This document shows positions 60,892-64,000 of a stretch of DNA of 64,000 bases, one piece after another. Each line of letters opens with the position of its first letter. Within the stretch, counting starts at the first letter, position 1. The notes beneath the pieces were generated by a model that did not search any database, was not told the DNA's origin, and was given only the letters and a program-made list of their open reading frames with translations. Origin of the DNA: Tsukamurella paurometabola (GTDB lineage: Bacteria; Actinomycetota; Actinomycetes; Mycobacteriales; Mycobacteriaceae); contig NZ_LR131273.1 of the NCBI RefSeq assembly GCF_900631615.1, forward strand, positions 806,001-870,000, in the 5' to 3' direction. The position numbers were made by a program, and so were the translations under genes.

Positions 60892-62382
60892 ATGACCGAG
60901 GGCCCGCGGGTACGGATCGACAGCGGCGAGATCTCCGGCCGCGACCAGAAGACGGTGCACGCCTACCGCGGTATCCCGTACGCGCAACCGCCCGTCGGGC
61001 CGCTGCGTTACCGCGCGCCCCAGCCGGTCGAGCCGTGGGCCGGGGTCCGCTCGGCGACGGAGTTCAGCGCGGCCGCCCCGCAGAACAAGAAGTACACGCT
61101 GGTCGGCTTCCGCGAGTACCAGCCCACCAGTGAGGATTCCCTCACGCTCAACGTGGTCGCGCCGGCCCGCGAGGCGACGACGCCGCGCCCCGTGATGGTC
61201 TTCATCCACGGCGGGGCGTACCTCATGGGCAGCTCCGCGACGCCGCTGTACTACGGCAACTCGCTGGTCGAGCGGGGCGACATCGTCTACGTCTCGATCA
61301 ACTACCGCCTCGGCGCCCTCGGCTACCTCGATCTCACGGAGTTCTCCACCGCCGAGCGCCCCATCGACGGGAATCTCGGCCTGCGCGATCAGGTCGCGGC
61401 CTTGGAGTGGGTGCACCGCAACATCGCGGCGTTCGGCGGCGATCCGGGCAACGTCACGATCTTCGGCGAGAGCGCGGGCGGCAACGCCGTCACCACGCTC
61501 CTCGCGACGCCCGCGGCCCGCGGACTGTTCCACCGCGCGATCGCGCAGAGCTCGGCCCCCGGGCTCACCGTCGACGCGGTGACCGCACGCGGCTGGGGCA
61601 AGCGGTTCGTGGAGATCATCGGCGGCCCCGAGCACATCGACACGGCCACCTCCGAGGAGCTGGGCCGCGCCGGCAACCGGCTCATGGGCGAGCTCAACCG
61701 GGAGCAACTCGGCGTGGTGCCCTTCGGTCCCACGGTCGACGGTGACTACCTCCCGGAGGACCCGGAGGTCGCGATCGCGGCCGGACGGGGCGCGCAGGTG
61801 CCGCTCATCATCGGCACGAACCGCACCGAGGCGACGCTGTTCACGAAGATGCCCGGTATGGGCAAGCCGTCGGCCGAGCGGGCGGCGCACACCGTGGGTG
61901 CCACGACGGAGGGTTTCGCGCCGCTCGCCGCCGCCTACCCGGGCTTCCCGGACGTCGCGTCGCTGAACCGGATCATCGGCGACTACATGTTCTGGGCGCC
62001 GTCGCTGCGGATCGCGCAGGCGCACGCCAAGCACGCGCCGACATACTTCTACCGCTACGACTTCTCCCCGAAGACGCTGGATCTCCTGGGCTACGGCGCC
62101 ACGCACGCCTCCGAGCTGATGGCCGTCTTCGGCGTCTACCACGGCACCACGGGGTGGGTGCTCGGCGCGCTCGGCGACCGCCGCATCGCGATGCGCGTCT
62201 CCGACGGCATGCAGCGCGACTGGATCACGTTCGCCCGCACCGGCCGCCCGGCCGGCGAGTGGCCCACGTACAACGGCACCTCCCGCGCGACGCTGGTGAT
62301 CGACGACCGGAACCGCATCGTGTACGACCCGTCGCCCGAGATCCGCCGCGCGTGGGACGCGTTCGAGGCCGCCCGCCGCTGA
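60892..62382 (+). CDS. Type B carboxylesterase
   Basis: 496-residue alpha/beta hydrolase of the carboxylesterase family. Oxyanion loop IHGGAYLMGS, nucleophile Ser194 in IFGESAGGNAVT, acid in the NRTEATLF region, His405 in THASELMAVFG. No signal peptide. Substrate unknown but the operon with the WS/DGAT gene suggests a lipid ester. ATG at 60892 with GAGGAAGG upstream. Confidence 0.92.
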   Translation: MTEGPRVRIDSGEISGRDQKTVHAYRGIPYAQPPVGPLRYRAPQPVEPWAGVRSATEFSAAAPQNKKYTLVGFREYQPTSEDSLTLNVVAPAREATTPRPVMVFIHGGAYLMGSSATPLYYGNSLVERGDIVYVSINYRLGALGYLDLTEFSTAERPIDGNLGLRDQVAALEWVHRNIAAFGGDPGNVTIFGESAGGNAVTTLLATPAARGLFHRAIAQSSAPGLTVDAVTARGWGKRFVEIIGGPEHIDTATSEELGRAGNRLMGELNREQLGVVPFGPTVDGDYLPEDPEVAIAAGRGAQVPLIIGTNRTEATLFTKMPGMGKPSAERAAHTVGATTEGFAPLAAAYPGFPDVASLNRIIGDYMFWAPSLRIAQAHAKHAPTYFYRYDFSPKTLDLLGYGATHASELMAVFGVYHGTTGWVLGALGDRRIAMRVSDGMQRDWITFARTGRPAGEWPTYNGTSRATLVIDDRNRIVYDPSPEIRRAWDAFEAARR

Positions 62383-62422
62383 GTCGGGTCCCGGCGTCCC
62401 GGCGCCGCACCGCCGGCGGTGC

Positions 62423-62440
62423 GTTCACCGGGTGCTCATG
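62423..62440 (+). promoter_or_regulatory. PHO-like box upstream of phoD
   Basis: GTTCACC-GGGT-GCTCATG: two TCAY cores 11 bases apart, the pattern of actinobacterial PHO boxes, about 44 bases before the phoD start. The second half is degenerate. Confidence 0.45.
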
Positions 62441-62483
62441 TCGGCGACGCGCCCGCGTCACCCCGGGCGGGCACGGTGCAGGT

Positions 62484-64000
62484 ATGCCCTCGCCTTTCGT
62501 TTCCCGTCGTACGTTCCTCCTCGGCGCCGCGGGAGCCGCGGCCCTGGCCGGCGCCGGCTGCGCGCCGGGCGGCCCGGCCGCGCCGAGCGCCTCGCGGAGC
62601 GCCACGCCCCGCGGCGACCTCTTCGCCCTGGGCGTCGCCTCGGGCGATCCCGCCCCCGACGGTGCGGTGCTCTGGACCCGCCTGGCCCGCGATCCCCTCG
62701 CCGACGACGGCATGGGCGGGATCCCGGCGCGGGCCTTCCCCGTGCAGTGGGAGGTGGCCGAGGACGAGCGGTTCGCGAAGGTCGTGCAGCGCGGCGACGC
62801 GACGGCGGCGCCCGAGGCCGGGCACAGCGTCCACGTCGAGCTGGCGGGCCTGCAGCCCGGGCGGGAGTACTTCTACCGCTTCCGCGCCGAGGGCGCGCTG
62901 TCGCCGACGGGGCGCACGCACACCACCCCGGAGCCCGGCGCCATGACGCCGCTGGCGATGGCCTTCGCCAGCTGCGCGCAGTACGAGCACGGCTATTTCA
63001 CCGCGTACCGGCACATGGCGGAGGAGCGGCCGCAGCTGATCCTGCACCTCGGCGACTACCAGTACGAGTACGAGGCCGGCGGGTACGAGCTCAAGACCGG
63101 GAACGTGCGCGACCACCGCGGCCCGGAGACCGTCACGCTGGCGAACTACCGGCAGCGGTACGCGCAGTACAAGTCCGATCCGGATCTGCAGCTGGCGCAC
63201 GCGGCGGCGCCGTGGGTGGCGGTGTGGGACGACCACGAGGTCGACAACAACTGGGCCGGCGAGGTCTACGAGAAGCCGGAGAAGCCGCAGCCGGACTTCC
63301 TGGAGCGGCGCCGCGCGGCGTTCCAGGCGTACTACGAGAACATGCCGCTCCGGCGGGCGCAGGTGCCGAACGGGTTGTCGCTGCGCCTGTACCGCCGCGT
63401 GCAGTGGGGCGACCTCGCCACCTTCCACATGCTGGACACCCGCCAGTACCGCGACGATCAGGTCGGGAACGACAAGGTGCCGGCCACCGACCCCGAGAAC
63501 CGCAACCCCGCCCGCAGTCTCACGGGCGCGGAGCAGGAGCGCTGGCTGCTCGACGGGTTGCACGCGTCCCGCGCCCGCTGGGACGTGCTCGGCCAGCAGG
63601 TGATGTTCGCCCCGATCGATTACGACCCCACCGACGCCGCCGGCTACAACCCCGACGCGTGGGACGGCTACGTCGGGTCGCGCGACCGCGTGATCGACGG
63701 CTGGCAGGCGGCGGGCACACGCAATCCGGTGGTGCTCACCGGCGACGTGCACACCCACTACGCCAACGACATCCGGCGCGGCGACGCCGTGGTGGCCTCC
63801 GAGCTGACGGCCACGTCGATCACCAGTGGCGGCGACGGCTCCGCGGAGCTCGACGAGAAGGGCAAGGCGCAGCTGCGCGACAATCCGCACATCCGGCTGC
63901 TGCGCAACCAGCGCGGCTACATCAGCACCCGGATCACGCCGGAGACCGTCCGCGCGGATTACCGTGTGCTGCCGTACGTCTCGAAGCCGGGTGCACCGGT
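62484..64000 (+). CDS. phoD: PhoD-like secreted alkaline phosphatase (runs off window)
   Basis: 505 residues seen; the C-terminus lies beyond the window. Twin-arginine signal (SRRTFLLGAAGAAALAGAGC) with a lipobox-like Cys, so Tat export as a lipoprotein is likely. PhoD N-terminal domain (FALGVASGDP, VLWTRL) and metallophosphatase core: ILHLGDYQYEYE, WDDHEVDNNW and VVLTGDVHTHY. Releases phosphate from esters outside the cell. ATG at 62484. The upstream PHO-like box fits induction by phosphate shortage, as known for phoD in Streptomyces. Confidence 0.93.
   Translation, partial: MPSPFVSRRTFLLGAAGAAALAGAGCAPGGPAAPSASRSATPRGDLFALGVASGDPAPDGAVLWTRLARDPLADDGMGGIPARAFPVQWEVAEDERFAKVVQRGDATAAPEAGHSVHVELAGLQPGREYFYRFRAEGALSPTGRTHTTPEPGAMTPLAMAFASCAQYEHGYFTAYRHMAEERPQLILHLGDYQYEYEAGGYELKTGNVRDHRGPETVTLANYRQRYAQYKSDPDLQLAHAAAPWVAVWDDHEVDNNWAGEVYEKPEKPQPDFLERRRAAFQAYYENMPLRRAQVPNGLSLRLYRRVQWGDLATFHMLDTRQYRDDQVGNDKVPATDPENRNPARSLTGAEQERWLLDGLHASRARWDVLGQQVMFAPIDYDPTDAAGYNPDAWDGYVGSRDRVIDGWQAAGTRNPVVLTGDVHTHYANDIRRGDAVVASELTATSITSGGDGSAELDEKGKAQLRDNPHIRLLRNQRGYISTRITPETVRADYRVLPYVSKPGAP

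Noticed and set aside
1-64000. CRISPR array or replication origin
   Set aside because: No regularly spaced short repeats and no DnaA-box cluster were seen on either strand.

Overview
The window is high-GC actinobacterial chromosome, most likely a mycolic-acid genus close to Tsukamurella. The evidence is the FAS-II dehydratase genes hadA/hadB, an Mkl/MceG-type ATPase next to rpoB, MgtA, an EmbR-like regulator, an MspA-type porin and a wax ester synthase. From memory of the Mycobacterium tuberculosis gene order, the backbone is nearly colinear with Rv0667 (rpoB) descending to Rv0524 (hemL). The genus call is inference; the mycolata call is well supported.

Layout. 1-13.5 kb: the 5' part of rpoB, mkl, rplL-rplJ, a four-gene overlapping operon of membrane proteins plus a putative metallopeptidase, two small membrane proteins, rplA-rplK-nusG-secE, tRNA-Trp, hadB-hadA, rpmG, and tRNA-Met, tRNA-Thr and tRNA-Tyr. 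13.5-20.2 kb: yajQ, an HtpX homologue with a broken zinc site, a polyprenyl diphosphate synthase, menG, a mannosyltransferase, a DUF3592 protein and menD. 20.2-31.5 kb: a MarR/AbrB pair, an enoyl-reductase-like protein, a CsoR-family repressor with DUF302 and MMPL genes around a striking double operator, an amidase/TetR pair, a secreted NlpC/P60-like protein, menC and menB.

31.5-41 kb is an accessory island. It holds a decayed serine recombinase, a paralogue of the 5-7 kb membrane proteins, a YezG-like immunity gene, and a large polymorphic toxin gene broken by two insertion sequences (IS3 and IS630 families). Removing both elements at their exact target duplications restores one uninterrupted 888-residue reading frame. 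That protein has N-terminal membrane segments, a Pro/Gly/Gln linker, an Ala-rich repeat stalk and a C-terminal nuclease domain of the DNA/RNA non-specific (YeeF-like) type. The island also carries an HTH regulator with a C-terminal membrane helix, a small membrane protein and an MspA-family porin.

41-64 kb returns to backbone: HIT, SRPBCC and two VOC proteins, an EmbR-like regulator, pitA (with a PHO/RegX3-type box), two DUF3349 genes, menE, an acyl-CoA dehydrogenase, menA, a very short LysR-type gene flanked by paired palindromes, cds1, a BldC-like regulator, the System II cytochrome c maturation cluster (tlpA-ccdA-resB-ccsB) behind a phosphatase gene, hemL, a wax ester synthase, a carboxylesterase and phoD (also with a PHO-like box).

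Functional themes: transcription and translation core; menaquinone biosynthesis (menD, menG, menC, menB, menE, menA all present) next to cytochrome c and haem genes, consistent with one respiratory region; mycolic/envelope lipid functions; phosphate acquisition; and a ruined contact-dependent toxin locus whose immunity gene survives.
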